Shown one piece after another: positions 52,309 to 60,330 of a DNA stretch of 64,000 nt. How positions within the stretch are numbered: position 1 is the stretch's first letter; each line of letters starts with the position of its first letter. The stretch spans positions 1 through 64,000 of the forward strand of contig CAMNDE010000001.1 in assembly GCA_946534895.1 (NCBI GenBank). The letters run 5' to 3'. Below the pieces are notes generated by a model. That model was not told where the DNA came from. It was given only the letters and a program-made list of their open reading frames with translations, and made no database searches. The translations under genes and the position numbers were made by a program. This stretch comes from UBA2943 sp946534895. GTDB taxonomy: Bacteria; Bacillota; Clostridia; Christensenellales; Aristaeellaceae.

Positions 52309-52929
52309 ATGTCAAATCATGTCATTACGATCGCCCGTGGATATGGAAGCGGCGGACGCACTATGGGTAAGATGCTTTCCGAAGAGCTGGGCTGGAATTA
52401 TTATGATCGCGAAATTCTCAGACTGGCATCAGATGAAAGCGGCATTAACGAGGAGCTCTTTGCCAAGGCTGACGAAACTGCGAAGCGCTCTCTTTCCTCT
52501 TTATTCCGTGTACAGCGGGACTGTCTTGACGGAACTGTTATTCCGCCTGACAGTGATGAGTTTATTTCCAATGAAAACCTGTTTCGTTATCAGGCAAAAA
52601 TCATCCGGCGACTGGCGGAAACAGAAAACTGCGTCATTGTCGGCCGCTGTGCCAACTTTATTCTGAAAGATCAAAAGCACGTGGTAAATGTATATGTCCA
52701 TGCACCTGAACAGTACTGCGTACGCACAGTCATGAATCTGTACGGAATCGACCGTGAAGAAGCGGAGAAGCGGATCCATACCATAGACAAACGCCGCAGC
52801 GAGTATTACAAATACTTTACAGGCAAGGACTGGCGGCTTGCGGATTCTTATGATCTGTGTATTGATTCTTCCCGAATGGACTGGACTAAGTGCATACAGA
52901 TCGTAAAAGCATATTTGGAATGCATCTGA
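52309..52929 (+). CDS. Cytidylate kinase-like family protein
   Basis: The 206-residue P-loop protein starts with VITIARGYGSGGRTMGKMLS, has YYDREILRLAS and IVGRCANFIL, and ends with VKAYLECI. This is the cytidylate-kinase-like family common in Clostridia; it differs from housekeeping Cmk, and the substrate is not established. It lies 18 bp after the ArsR gene with GAGAGGAGG as ribosome binding site and is probably co-transcribed. Confidence 0.85.
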   Translation: MSNHVITIARGYGSGGRTMGKMLSEELGWNYYDREILRLASDESGINEELFAKADETAKRSLSSLFRVQRDCLDGTVIPPDSDEFISNENLFRYQAKIIRRLAETENCVIVGRCANFILKDQKHVVNVYVHAPEQYCVRTVMNLYGIDREEAEKRIHTIDKRRSEYYKYFTGKDWRLADSYDLCIDSSRMDWTKCIQIVKAYLECI

Positions 52930-53012
52930 TAATTTAGCATCGTCACAATGGAAGAATTCATCTTTCTGTTCCGTTTGTATATTATAGCAATGAGGAAGGG
53001 AGGCGGACTCTG

Positions 53013-54137
53013 GTGATAGTCAGGAAAGTCAATCTGGCTTTGATTGCCTTTGTCTGCCTTCTCTGCAGCATTACCTCGTGTAAAGCGTCTGAAGTATTTG
53101 GCCTTTTAGTTTCCGACAGCGGTGCAGTTTCAGTGAAAACAGATTCAGCAACCGATTGTGAAGTGAACGCCGGCACCTGGGTTCAGATTCTGGATACTGT
53201 TGAAAACATCAGTCACATCCATATTGGCGACGGACTGGATGGCTTCATCAGCACAGACAAAGTAAAGCGCGTGGAAATCCGGCATGCCATGATGGGTTTT
53301 GTTTCCAATCCCGGGAAACGGTCCTTTCTGAATCTCAGGAGTGGTCCTTCGTATACGGCAGATGTGCTCAATGTCTATTATAATGGTGTGCCATGTGTAC
53401 TGCTTTCTGAACAGGACGGATGGATGCATGTTCGAATCAATGGCGTTGACGGTTATTTCCGAAAGGAATATGTTCATGTTTTCTCTGCTCCGTATGGGGA
53501 ATCCGTTGCAACTGTGTCAACACCTTCCGGAACCGGTCTGAATCTGAGGAGCGGTCCGGGATATGAATACCGGGCTGTCGGTCAGCTGGATTCAGGTACC
53601 TATCTGACACTTCTGCAGAAAGGAAACCACTGGTGGATGGTCTCTGATGGTTCCCGTACCGGATTTATCCGCGCTGACTTTGCCACGGAAGGAATCATTC
53701 AGCCGGACTTCTATCCTTCTGATTCCGCAGGAGGCACCTACGCCCTCGTAACAAATCCCAAGTCCACCCAGGTCCTGAATCTCAGAGCACGACCGGGCAA
53801 GGCCTATGAATCCATCGGCCAGTATTCCAATGGTGCCCGCGTTACTATCCTGTACCAGGGACTGGAATGGTGCAAGGTGGAAGCAAAAGATGGCAAAACC
53901 GGATATATGATGACTGACTATCTTACGCTGTATAACGCCATGGACACGCCGACAATGAGTGTGGTCCAGGAAGACAGGACATTCGTGAATCTCAGAGAAG
54001 AACCCTCGCTGACAGGAAAGGTTCTCTGCGAAATCCCTCACGGAAGCAAGGTCATTATCCTTTCGCCTGACGAGTCCTGGTTCAGGGTGCGCTACGACAG
54101 TTTTACCGGTTATATTGCAGCCAGCTTTCTTCAATAA
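53013..54137 (+). CDS. Exported (probable lipo-) protein with tandem SH3 domains
   Basis: The 374-residue protein has a hydrophobic N-terminus ending in a lipobox-like ITSC (about residues 20-23), so it may be lipid-anchored outside the membrane. Four clear SH3_3 units follow, each opening like LNLRSGP or VNLREEP: about 98-152, 168-222, 246-302 and 318-374; a more diverged fifth unit precedes them. SH3_3 domains bind peptidoglycan peptides. No enzymatic domain is present. The start is GTG after AGGGAGG. It converges on the ZorB-like operon with a shared bidirectional terminator. Confidence 0.85.
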   Translation: MIVRKVNLALIAFVCLLCSITSCKASEVFGLLVSDSGAVSVKTDSATDCEVNAGTWVQILDTVENISHIHIGDGLDGFISTDKVKRVEIRHAMMGFVSNPGKRSFLNLRSGPSYTADVLNVYYNGVPCVLLSEQDGWMHVRINGVDGYFRKEYVHVFSAPYGESVATVSTPSGTGLNLRSGPGYEYRAVGQLDSGTYLTLLQKGNHWWMVSDGSRTGFIRADFATEGIIQPDFYPSDSAGGTYALVTNPKSTQVLNLRARPGKAYESIGQYSNGARVTILYQGLEWCKVEAKDGKTGYMMTDYLTLYNAMDTPTMSVVQEDRTFVNLREEPSLTGKVLCEIPHGSKVIILSPDESWFRVRYDSFTGYIAASFLQ

Positions 54138-54180
54138 TCACACATCCAACGGCCTTGTGTTTCCATCAGCATTGCCACAG

Positions 54181-54218
54181 AAAAACCCACCGGATTGCAA
54201 ATGATCCGGTGGGTTTTT
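54181..54218. terminator. Bidirectional terminator
   Basis: AAAAACCCACCGGAT and ATCCGGTGGGTTTTT form a perfect 15-bp inverted repeat around an 8-nt loop, with T-tracts on both strands, between the SH3 gene and the stator trio. Confidence 0.9.
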
Positions 54219-54269
54219 CTATCATGTGTAAATCTGACTTGTTCTGCATAAAACCGGAGAATCATATGT

Positions 54270-54758
54270 TCACTGGCCGACGGAGGAATTGGTGCGTATG
54301 GACATGGGAATACCCCACATATAATATGTGATGAAGAGTTCACGTACCGGATGGGCATTTGCCTGCGTCAGAATTGTGGCCTGCACTTTTCCCGATGAAC
54401 GTGCATCGACGGAATATCTCGTTTCCTCTGCGATCTGAAGCATATCTTCTGCAACCGGTGAAACCTGTATTTCCACCTGATCTGCCTGGATAAAAGCCTT
54501 GTTATCAAGTTCCACTGTAAACGTAAGGAACTGATAATTCTCCACATCACCCGGGATATCGGATGAAAAGCGCGTCCCGGTCACAGCATTCAGCTGCATT
54601 GCATGCTGCAGATAGTCAAACAGTTCACCATACGATTCAGCTTCTGTCGCTGTTACCTCAACACCTTTTACGCCCAGTCCGCATGTCATATACAGATATC
54701 CTGATCCCAGCAGGGAAGCCATAAGTACCAACAGCAGAAATACTGCAAGTTTTTTCAA
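54270..54758 (-). CDS. Small membrane-anchored protein of the stator trio, unknown function
   Basis: A 162-residue protein with one N-terminal hydrophobic segment (about 4-27, signal anchor or uncleaved signal peptide) and an extracytoplasmic-looking remainder with no recognised domain. The start is TTG at 54758, 7 bp after the OmpA-like gene, following GGAGTGA. It ends before the bidirectional terminator. Its position as third gene of a tight operon with the ZorA- and ZorB-like genes suggests a joint function; I know no family name for it. Confidence 0.75.
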   Translation of the reverse strand: MKKLAVFLLLVLMASLLGSGYLYMTCGLGVKGVEVTATEAESYGELFDYLQHAMQLNAVTGTRFSSDIPGDVENYQFLTFTVELDNKAFIQADQVEIQVSPVAEDMLQIAEETRYSVDARSSGKVQATILTQANAHPVRELFITYYMWGIPMSIRTNSSVGQ

Positions 54759-54765
54759 AAAATCG

Positions 54766-55761
54766 TCACTCCGTCATATTCAGTATTCTGTTCATTTCTT
54801 CGATCATTTCAGCATCTTTCAGGCTGAATTTGAACTCCACTCTGCGGCTTGCCTCCAGGTTCTCGCTGCCGTCTGGATTGTAAACCAGATCGTTGGATGA
54901 CCTGCCTTTTGCAGTAAGAATACTCTGCAGAAGCCTGCGCTGTGCTGAGGAAAGATTACCCATGGTGAGACAGTATTCTGCCACCCGCAGAGCACGGTCC
55001 TGGCTCAGCTGCAGATTCTTCAGATATGTGCCTGTGGAATCCGTATGACCTTCTATGATGATTTCTCCGATATAATCCTTGTATTCTTCCCGCAGAAGCA
55101 CGCTCAGATAAATCGGGACAAACTGATCCAGCAGGCTTTTTCCGTCTTCACGGATTTCTGAGGAATTCGTCTGAAAGAAGACCCTGCTCTCAAGTATGAT
55201 ATCACCCGTGTTCTGATCCACCTGTGCGGCTATATTGGATTTTGACAGAACAGATGACAGCTCCCGGATAATCTGGCTCCGAACGCCCACCATATCCTCA
55301 AGGCGCCTTGTCTGGGCATCAAACAGTTCCTTCTGTGCGCTGAGCTGCAGCTGCAGCTGATTCAGTTCCGTTTCCCGGGTCGACAGTGTTGCCCGTGCCT
55401 CATCCAGTTCTTCCTGCTTCCCGATGAGAATGATCGTCTGCTGTTCCAGCTGGTTCTGCTGATCTTCCAGATCCAGTTTGACCTGTGTAAGCTCTGCAGT
55501 GGCCTGATCCAGCTCAGACTGCTGAACAATCAGAATCGTTGCCTGTTCTTCAAGCTGTGTCTGCTGGCTTGTCAGAAGCACCTGCTGTGCTTCCAGCGCC
55601 CGTGTTTTTGCCTCAAGCGTTTGGTTGTACTGATACAGGTTGTAAACAAGGAAAAGCACAAAAACCAGAACCAGTGCCGCCATGATATCGGAATAACTGA
55701 TCCAGCTGGAACCACTGTTTCCACGGCCGGCACGCCGATTATGTACATGCTGCCGAGCCAT
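54766..55761 (-). CDS. ZorB/MotB-like stator protein with coiled coil and OmpA domain
   Basis: The 331-residue protein has a single membrane helix (about 26-45) with the channel Asp D25 in SWISYSDIMAALVLVFVLF, the hallmark of MotB/ZorB subunits that use the ion motive force. Residues about 46-150 form a long Gln/Leu/Glu-rich coiled coil with a duplicated unit (QLEEQATILI and QLEQQTIILI). Residues about 185-320 form an OmpA-type peptidoglycan-binding domain (IIEGHTDSTGTYLKNLQLSQ). The gene starts 2 bp after the ZorA-like stop, so the two subunits are coupled. No flagellar or Tol genes are in the window. Confidence 0.85.
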   Translation of the reverse strand: MARQHVHNRRAGRGNSGSSWISYSDIMAALVLVFVLFLVYNLYQYNQTLEAKTRALEAQQVLLTSQQTQLEEQATILIVQQSELDQATAELTQVKLDLEDQQNQLEQQTIILIGKQEELDEARATLSTRETELNQLQLQLSAQKELFDAQTRRLEDMVGVRSQIIRELSSVLSKSNIAAQVDQNTGDIILESRVFFQTNSSEIREDGKSLLDQFVPIYLSVLLREEYKDYIGEIIIEGHTDSTGTYLKNLQLSQDRALRVAEYCLTMGNLSSAQRRLLQSILTAKGRSSNDLVYNPDGSENLEASRRVEFKFSLKDAEMIEEMNRILNMTE

Positions 55762-55763
55762 AA

Positions 55764-57299
55764 TTATTCCTCCTTCGCAGATTGAACTGCCATTTCAGCC
55801 AGAATTGTCTCAATATGGTGAAGCATATTCTGCATGGTGCCGATCTGTTCGAGAGGGAGCGCATTGGTTTCTGCATGTTCAAATCGGCCGATCTGCTCAG
55901 AAAAGGACTGAGTCACTTCATTCATGGTCTTCTCAAACATTCCCAGTGAAGTGGACAGGCCTGACACCACCGTATCGACAAACTGCTGATAGCTTCGGGA
56001 GAGCTCCCTGGAAGAAGCTGAAAATGCATTGCCCGCCTCCTGAATCTGGCTGGAAGACTGCTTTTCCATGGTAGAAATATGCCCCAGCGCTGCCTCCTGT
56101 TCCTTTGAAAAGCTCTGAATGCTTCTTGAAAGTTTTTCCTGTGCAGCAGAAATGGTATTGAGAAGTCTGCTCTGTTCATCAGACAGCCCGGCAATCCGCT
56201 GCATGATCTCCGCCGTACGCTGTTCAAAAGTCTCATCCCGCTTGCGGGCATGTTCGAGTTCCTGAATATACTGTCTGAACTGCCCCAGAACCTGATCTGT
56301 CATTTTCTGCATGGATGTGACTTCGCCAAGCATGCCCCCCGTCGCTTCCAGGGACTCCTGAAGCCGCTGCACAGAAACTCTTTGGCTCTGATTCAGTTCA
56401 TTCATTGTTCTTCCCAGCGCAAGGAACTGACCATCGAGAGAGTGGTTCATCTCAGTGATGAACTGTCCCACAATGCGCTGAATTCCGTCAATCTGAGCAG
56501 TGGTCGCACCGACCAGGAAATGATCCATGGAACGTGTAACCGGAACCATTGCATTACGGACAGCATTCTCCATGGCAGCCGGAACTTTGACAAGCATGGA
56601 GTCCGACACATTGTTGAGCATATGATTCCGGTCCTGATTCTGGCAGATCAGCTGAACATCATTGTCCAGCGGGCGCTGCATGGCAAGGGAAGTAAAGGAT
56701 TCCACAAAATCATCAATTGCCCGGTAACTTGAACCCTGCAGTATCCTGTTCAGCATATTGAACGCCAGTGAGCAGGCAACACCTGCAACCGATGTGCCGA
56801 ATGCGAACTGCATGCCATTGAGAAGATTCTGAATTCCATTCATCATGGATTCCGTGGTAGTGACATTAAGTCCGGACAGTCCCTGTGTCATACCCACAAA
56901 CGTACCGAGAATACCAAGACTTGTGAGAAGGCTTGGTATCAGCTCCGCCAGGGTTGCATTGCCGGGGCCGTGGGTGACAGTATCATCGTTGACGTAGTCT
57001 TCCACATTGCAGGGAAGGCCACGCCGGTCAAGCTGTTCAGCATTCTGCAGAAATCTGAGCCAGCATCCCTTCAGGCGGCGACCCAGAAATCGTGACTCCT
57101 GCCATACCGGACGCTCGGGACTTGTTCCGGCCTCATCCTGGAGTTTCCGGATTGCCACACGAAGCGAGTGAGTTGTACCCCAAAGCGGAATCAGGCACTT
57201 GATGATTCCAATAAAAGCAACAACAGCTATGCATCCATATATAGCATAATCCAGCACGTGTGCAGGCATATGCTGAAATAAACCTGTAATTGCACTCAT
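55764..57299 (-). CDS. ZorA/MotA/ExbB-like ion-channel protein with long helical tail
   Basis: The 511-residue protein has membrane helices near the N-terminus (about 10-40) and in the MotA/TolQ core (about 120-190, with LIPSLLTSLGILGTFVGMTQ and GMQFAFGTSVAGVACSLAFN). The remaining 300 residues are an almost continuous helical/coiled-coil tail facing the cytoplasm. This architecture matches ZorA of the Zorya anti-phage system more than MotA or ExbB. The start ATG 57299 follows GGGGAAGAG. ZorC, ZorD and ZorE homologues are absent from the window, so a role in defence is unproven. Confidence 0.82.
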   Translation of the reverse strand: MSAITGLFQHMPAHVLDYAIYGCIAVVAFIGIIKCLIPLWGTTHSLRVAIRKLQDEAGTSPERPVWQESRFLGRRLKGCWLRFLQNAEQLDRRGLPCNVEDYVNDDTVTHGPGNATLAELIPSLLTSLGILGTFVGMTQGLSGLNVTTTESMMNGIQNLLNGMQFAFGTSVAGVACSLAFNMLNRILQGSSYRAIDDFVESFTSLAMQRPLDNDVQLICQNQDRNHMLNNVSDSMLVKVPAAMENAVRNAMVPVTRSMDHFLVGATTAQIDGIQRIVGQFITEMNHSLDGQFLALGRTMNELNQSQRVSVQRLQESLEATGGMLGEVTSMQKMTDQVLGQFRQYIQELEHARKRDETFEQRTAEIMQRIAGLSDEQSRLLNTISAAQEKLSRSIQSFSKEQEAALGHISTMEKQSSSQIQEAGNAFSASSRELSRSYQQFVDTVVSGLSTSLGMFEKTMNEVTQSFSEQIGRFEHAETNALPLEQIGTMQNMLHHIETILAEMAVQSAKEE

Positions 57300-57619
57300 G
57301 ATTTCTCTTCCCCGTATGATAGAGTAGTAGTTTATACAGCTCCTCTCCAAGAGCCTGTGCTCCGCAATCCGGAATGCCGTTTACCGTTCGTCTGTTCCTG
57401 GCAGTGACGGTTTTCTGCGTCGATACTGACGCTTCCAGAGGCTGGCACAACTGCCATACCGTAAATCCTGGACATATGCTGTCTTTCACCATCTCCAATG
57501 TCCGGACCGGTTTCAGCCGGCTTTTCCAGCAGCTTCCATCTGCATCAGAGGACGAAGCATGGCAAACGCACGGTCCTGGGCTACCGGCCATCGAAGCAAT
57601 ACCATTCTCGGCTTGTTCC

Positions 57620-57639
57620 TTACACTGGTATCAGTGTAA
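57620..57639. promoter_or_regulatory. Operator-like inverted repeat
   Basis: TTACACTG-GTAT-CAGTGTAA: two perfect 8-bp arms around 4 bp, between the divergent stator and radical SAM genes. It could be a regulator binding site; no U-tract follows. Confidence 0.45.
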
Positions 57640-57743
57640 TTCTATCTGAAAGCACTGAAAAAGTAAACTCTGTTTCTTCATATAAATGTAACATAAATGA
57701 AAACAGAGACTCTGCATTATCCGTTTTCATCCTTCAACATCAA

Positions 57744-57772
57744 TTGACCATAGGTTTTTTCAATGATAAAAT
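57744..57772 (+). promoter_or_regulatory. Promoter of the radical SAM/DUF2344 cluster
   Basis: TTGACC (57744-57749), 17-bp spacer, TAAAAT (57767-57772), about 38 bp before the start codon. Confidence 0.75.
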
Positions 57773-57809
57773 TACAAACTGGAACATAAGTATTACTGGA
57801 GGAATTCAG

Positions 57810-59675
57810 ATGAATCTGTACTCTGAACGCATTGAAGCCATACTGGATAAAGTACAGAAGGCACCGCGATATACCGGCGGTGAGATGAATACGACTGTCA
57901 AGGAGTGGGAAAGTGTAAAGCTGCATTACGGCTTCTGCTTTCCGGATACCTACGAAATCGGCATGTCGCATTTGGGAATGAAGATACTGTATGGCCTCGT
58001 GAATTCGCAGCCGGACATGGTCTGCGAGCGTTTTTTCATGCCGTGGACCGACATGATGGACCTGATGCATGAGGAAGAGATTCCGCTGTTTTCCATGGAA
58101 AGCAGAACACCGCTGAACAGTTTTGATATGATCGGCTTCACGCTGCAGTATGAAATGAGCTATACCAATATCCTCGCAATGATGCGTCTTGGCAACGTTC
58201 ACCTGCTTTCAAGCGAGCGCGAAAGGGATGAACCCATCGTGGTTGCGGGTGGACCATGCGCTTTCAATCCGGAACCGCTCTGTGATTTTATCGATGCCTT
58301 TATGATCGGTGACGGAGAAGAAGTCACCCTGGATGTGTGCCGGACCATAATGAAGTGGAAGGAATCCGGGCTTGACCGTACCGCGTGTCTTCGAGAGCTT
58401 GCGCGCATTCCGGGCGTATATGTGCCTGTTTTCTATGATGTGACATACTATGAAGACGGGACCGTCAAAGAGATCAAGCCCAATGCACCGGGCATTCCGG
58501 AAAGAGTCCGTAAATGCATTGTCACTGATCTGGACAAGACCTATTATCCCAAAGAAATTCCGGTTCCTTTTACAGAAATCGTTCACGACCGCATCATGCT
58601 TGAAATCATGAGGGGCTGCACCAGAGGCTGCAGATTCTGTCAGGCGGGAATCCTGTACCGTCCGGTACGGGAGCGCAGCCTCGATCGGCTGATTGAACTC
58701 GCTTCCTCACTGGAAAACAGCACCGGTTATGAAGAAGTTTCTCTCTCATCCCTGTCAAGCGGAGACTACACCTGTCTCGCGGAATTGATCCGTCAGCTGA
58801 TGAAACGTTTTAAGGAAAAGCACGTTTCTGTTTCTCTGCCCTCACTGCGCATCGATTCGGTTCTCAAGGAATCGCTTGAGGAAACACAGCAGGAGCGGAA
58901 AAGCAGTCTGACGTTTGCGCCGGAAGCCGGAACCCAGCGTCTCAGGGATGTCATCAACAAAGGCGTTACAGAAGCAGATCTTATTGAAAAGGTGACCGAC
59001 GCTTTTCAGGGCGGGTGGAGCAGTGTAAAGCTATACACCATGATAGGCCTGCCCACGGAACAGGAAGAAGACCTTGACGGTATTGCTGATCTTGGGCAGA
59101 AAGTGGTATCGTGCTATTTCCGGGTTCCCAAAGATCAGCGTGCCAAAGGACTTCGCGTCACGATTTCCGCATCCAGTTTTGTGCCCAAGCCGTTCACGCC
59201 TTTTCAGTGGTGCGCCCAGGACAGTCAGGATATGCTGAGAGAAAAGCAGGAATATATTAAAAACCGTGTCCGCTCCATCAAAGGAGTCACATTTCATTAC
59301 CATGAATCACGGACCAGCTTTCTTGAAGCAGTGTTTGCCCGTGGCGACCGCCGCCTCGGACGCGTACTGCTGACTGCTTTTGAACATGGATGCATGCTGG
59401 ACAGCTGGAGTGAAATGTTCCATTTTGAGACATGGATGCAGGCTTTTGAGGTATGCGGACTGGATCCAGCGTTCTACGCATATCGCGTTCGCGGACGTGA
59501 TGAAGTCTTCCCCTGGGATGTCATTGATGCCGGCGTAACCAAGGCATTTCTCCTGCGTGAGTACGACAAGGCAATGCGGGCGGAAGTGACGCCGGACTGC
59601 CGTAACGGCTGCAATGGATGTGGACTTCAGAAGCTGGAAGGGGTGTGTCAGTATGCGAATGTGCGTCGTGTTTGA
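57810..59675 (+). CDS. B12-binding-domain radical SAM protein (TIGR03960 type)
   Basis: The 621-residue protein has an N-terminal B12-binding-like domain (about 20-200, FPDTYEIGMSHLGMKILYGL) and a radical SAM core with the cluster motif CTRGCRFC (about 270-277), then SFVPKPFTPFQW and a C-terminal Cys-rich end (CRNGCNGCGLQ). This matches the TIGR03960 family, found next to a DUF2344/TIGR03936 gene in Bacillota, often near the L21/L27 and RNase G genes. The reaction is not known to me. The ATG at 57810 follows GGAGGAATTC; the frame is open far upstream over the promoter. It overlaps the next gene by 23 bp. Confidence 0.9.
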   Translation: MNLYSERIEAILDKVQKAPRYTGGEMNTTVKEWESVKLHYGFCFPDTYEIGMSHLGMKILYGLVNSQPDMVCERFFMPWTDMMDLMHEEEIPLFSMESRTPLNSFDMIGFTLQYEMSYTNILAMMRLGNVHLLSSERERDEPIVVAGGPCAFNPEPLCDFIDAFMIGDGEEVTLDVCRTIMKWKESGLDRTACLRELARIPGVYVPVFYDVTYYEDGTVKEIKPNAPGIPERVRKCIVTDLDKTYYPKEIPVPFTEIVHDRIMLEIMRGCTRGCRFCQAGILYRPVRERSLDRLIELASSLENSTGYEEVSLSSLSSGDYTCLAELIRQLMKRFKEKHVSVSLPSLRIDSVLKESLEETQQERKSSLTFAPEAGTQRLRDVINKGVTEADLIEKVTDAFQGGWSSVKLYTMIGLPTEQEEDLDGIADLGQKVVSCYFRVPKDQRAKGLRVTISASSFVPKPFTPFQWCAQDSQDMLREKQEYIKNRVRSIKGVTFHYHESRTSFLEAVFARGDRRLGRVLLTAFEHGCMLDSWSEMFHFETWMQAFEVCGLDPAFYAYRVRGRDEVFPWDVIDAGVTKAFLLREYDKAMRAEVTPDCRNGCNGCGLQKLEGVCQYANVRRV

Positions 59676-60330
59676 AAAAGGGGAACGTCTTCGCCATCTC
59701 GGCCATCTGGACCTGATGCGGACTGTGCAGCGTTCCCTGAGGCGTGCAGGCTTGCCTGTGAGCTACTCAAAAGGCTTCAATCCGCACATTCTTCTGAATT
59801 TTGCTTCTGCACTCAGCGTCGGCGCCATAGGGGAGCATGAAATCCTGGACGTGAGACTGGATCAGGACATGTCAGAAGAGGAGTTCCAGAATCGTTTTTC
59901 TCCCGCCTGCCCGCACGATATCCATATTCTCGCAGTGCATACGATCCCGGATACGCTGCCGGCACTGATGTCTCTGGTCAGGGCAGGAGAATGGGAGATG
60001 AAAATCACCGATCCTGAAGCAGAACAGATACTGATTGATCGTCTGGACAGCTTTATGAACCAGAGCGAGATTGAAGCAGTCCGAAAGACGAAATCCGGTG
60101 AAAAAATCTGCAATATCCGACCGGCAATCTATGGTGTGCGCATCACCGAACATAAGGCGTTCCATATGATACTTGAGGCAACAGAGGGCAGCGCATGCAA
60201 GCCTTCCATGCTTCTGAAGGCAATGTGCGACTTTTCGGAAATCGGTGTTCCCCGGGTTCTGCTCACGCGCATGCATCTGCTGGCTGAAAACGACGAGCAT
60301 CAATTGGTGCCTCTGGAGAATCTGCTGTGA
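59653..60330 (+). CDS. DUF2344/TIGR03936 family radical SAM-linked protein
   Basis: The 225-residue protein starts MRMCVVFEKGERLRHLGHLD and has RAGLPVSYSKGFNPHILLNF, the DUF2344 signature. In some lineages it is fused to the B12-binding radical SAM protein, which here is the preceding overlapping gene, so they act together. Function is unknown; a tRNA- or ribosome-linked role has been suggested only by context. The start overlaps the previous stop; the end overlaps the RNase G start by 4 bp (GTGA). Confidence 0.9.
   Translation: MRMCVVFEKGERLRHLGHLDLMRTVQRSLRRAGLPVSYSKGFNPHILLNFASALSVGAIGEHEILDVRLDQDMSEEEFQNRFSPACPHDIHILAVHTIPDTLPALMSLVRAGEWEMKITDPEAEQILIDRLDSFMNQSEIEAVRKTKSGEKICNIRPAIYGVRITEHKAFHMILEATEGSACKPSMLLKAMCDFSEIGVPRVLLTRMHLLAENDEHQLVPLENLL

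Larger units (their letters stand above)
57300..57809. other. Divergent intergenic region, no gene recognised
   Basis: About 510 bp between the stator operon and the radical SAM gene. The left 300 bp have normal G+C but no open frame with family-like sequence on either strand; it may be a decayed gene. The right 200 bp are AT-rich and hold the palindrome at 57620, a CTCTGTTT/AAACAGAG inverted repeat (57668-57675 and 57701-57708) and the plus-strand promoter. Confidence 0.6.

Noticed and set aside
54766..57299. A complete Zorya defence island
   Set aside because: Only ZorA- and ZorB-like genes are present; flanking genes are housekeeping, with no helicase, nuclease or other defence genes.
57374..57649. 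A 91-codon plus-strand frame in the divergent gap
   Set aside because: No ribosome binding site, no family-like sequence, and it ends inside the operator/promoter region.
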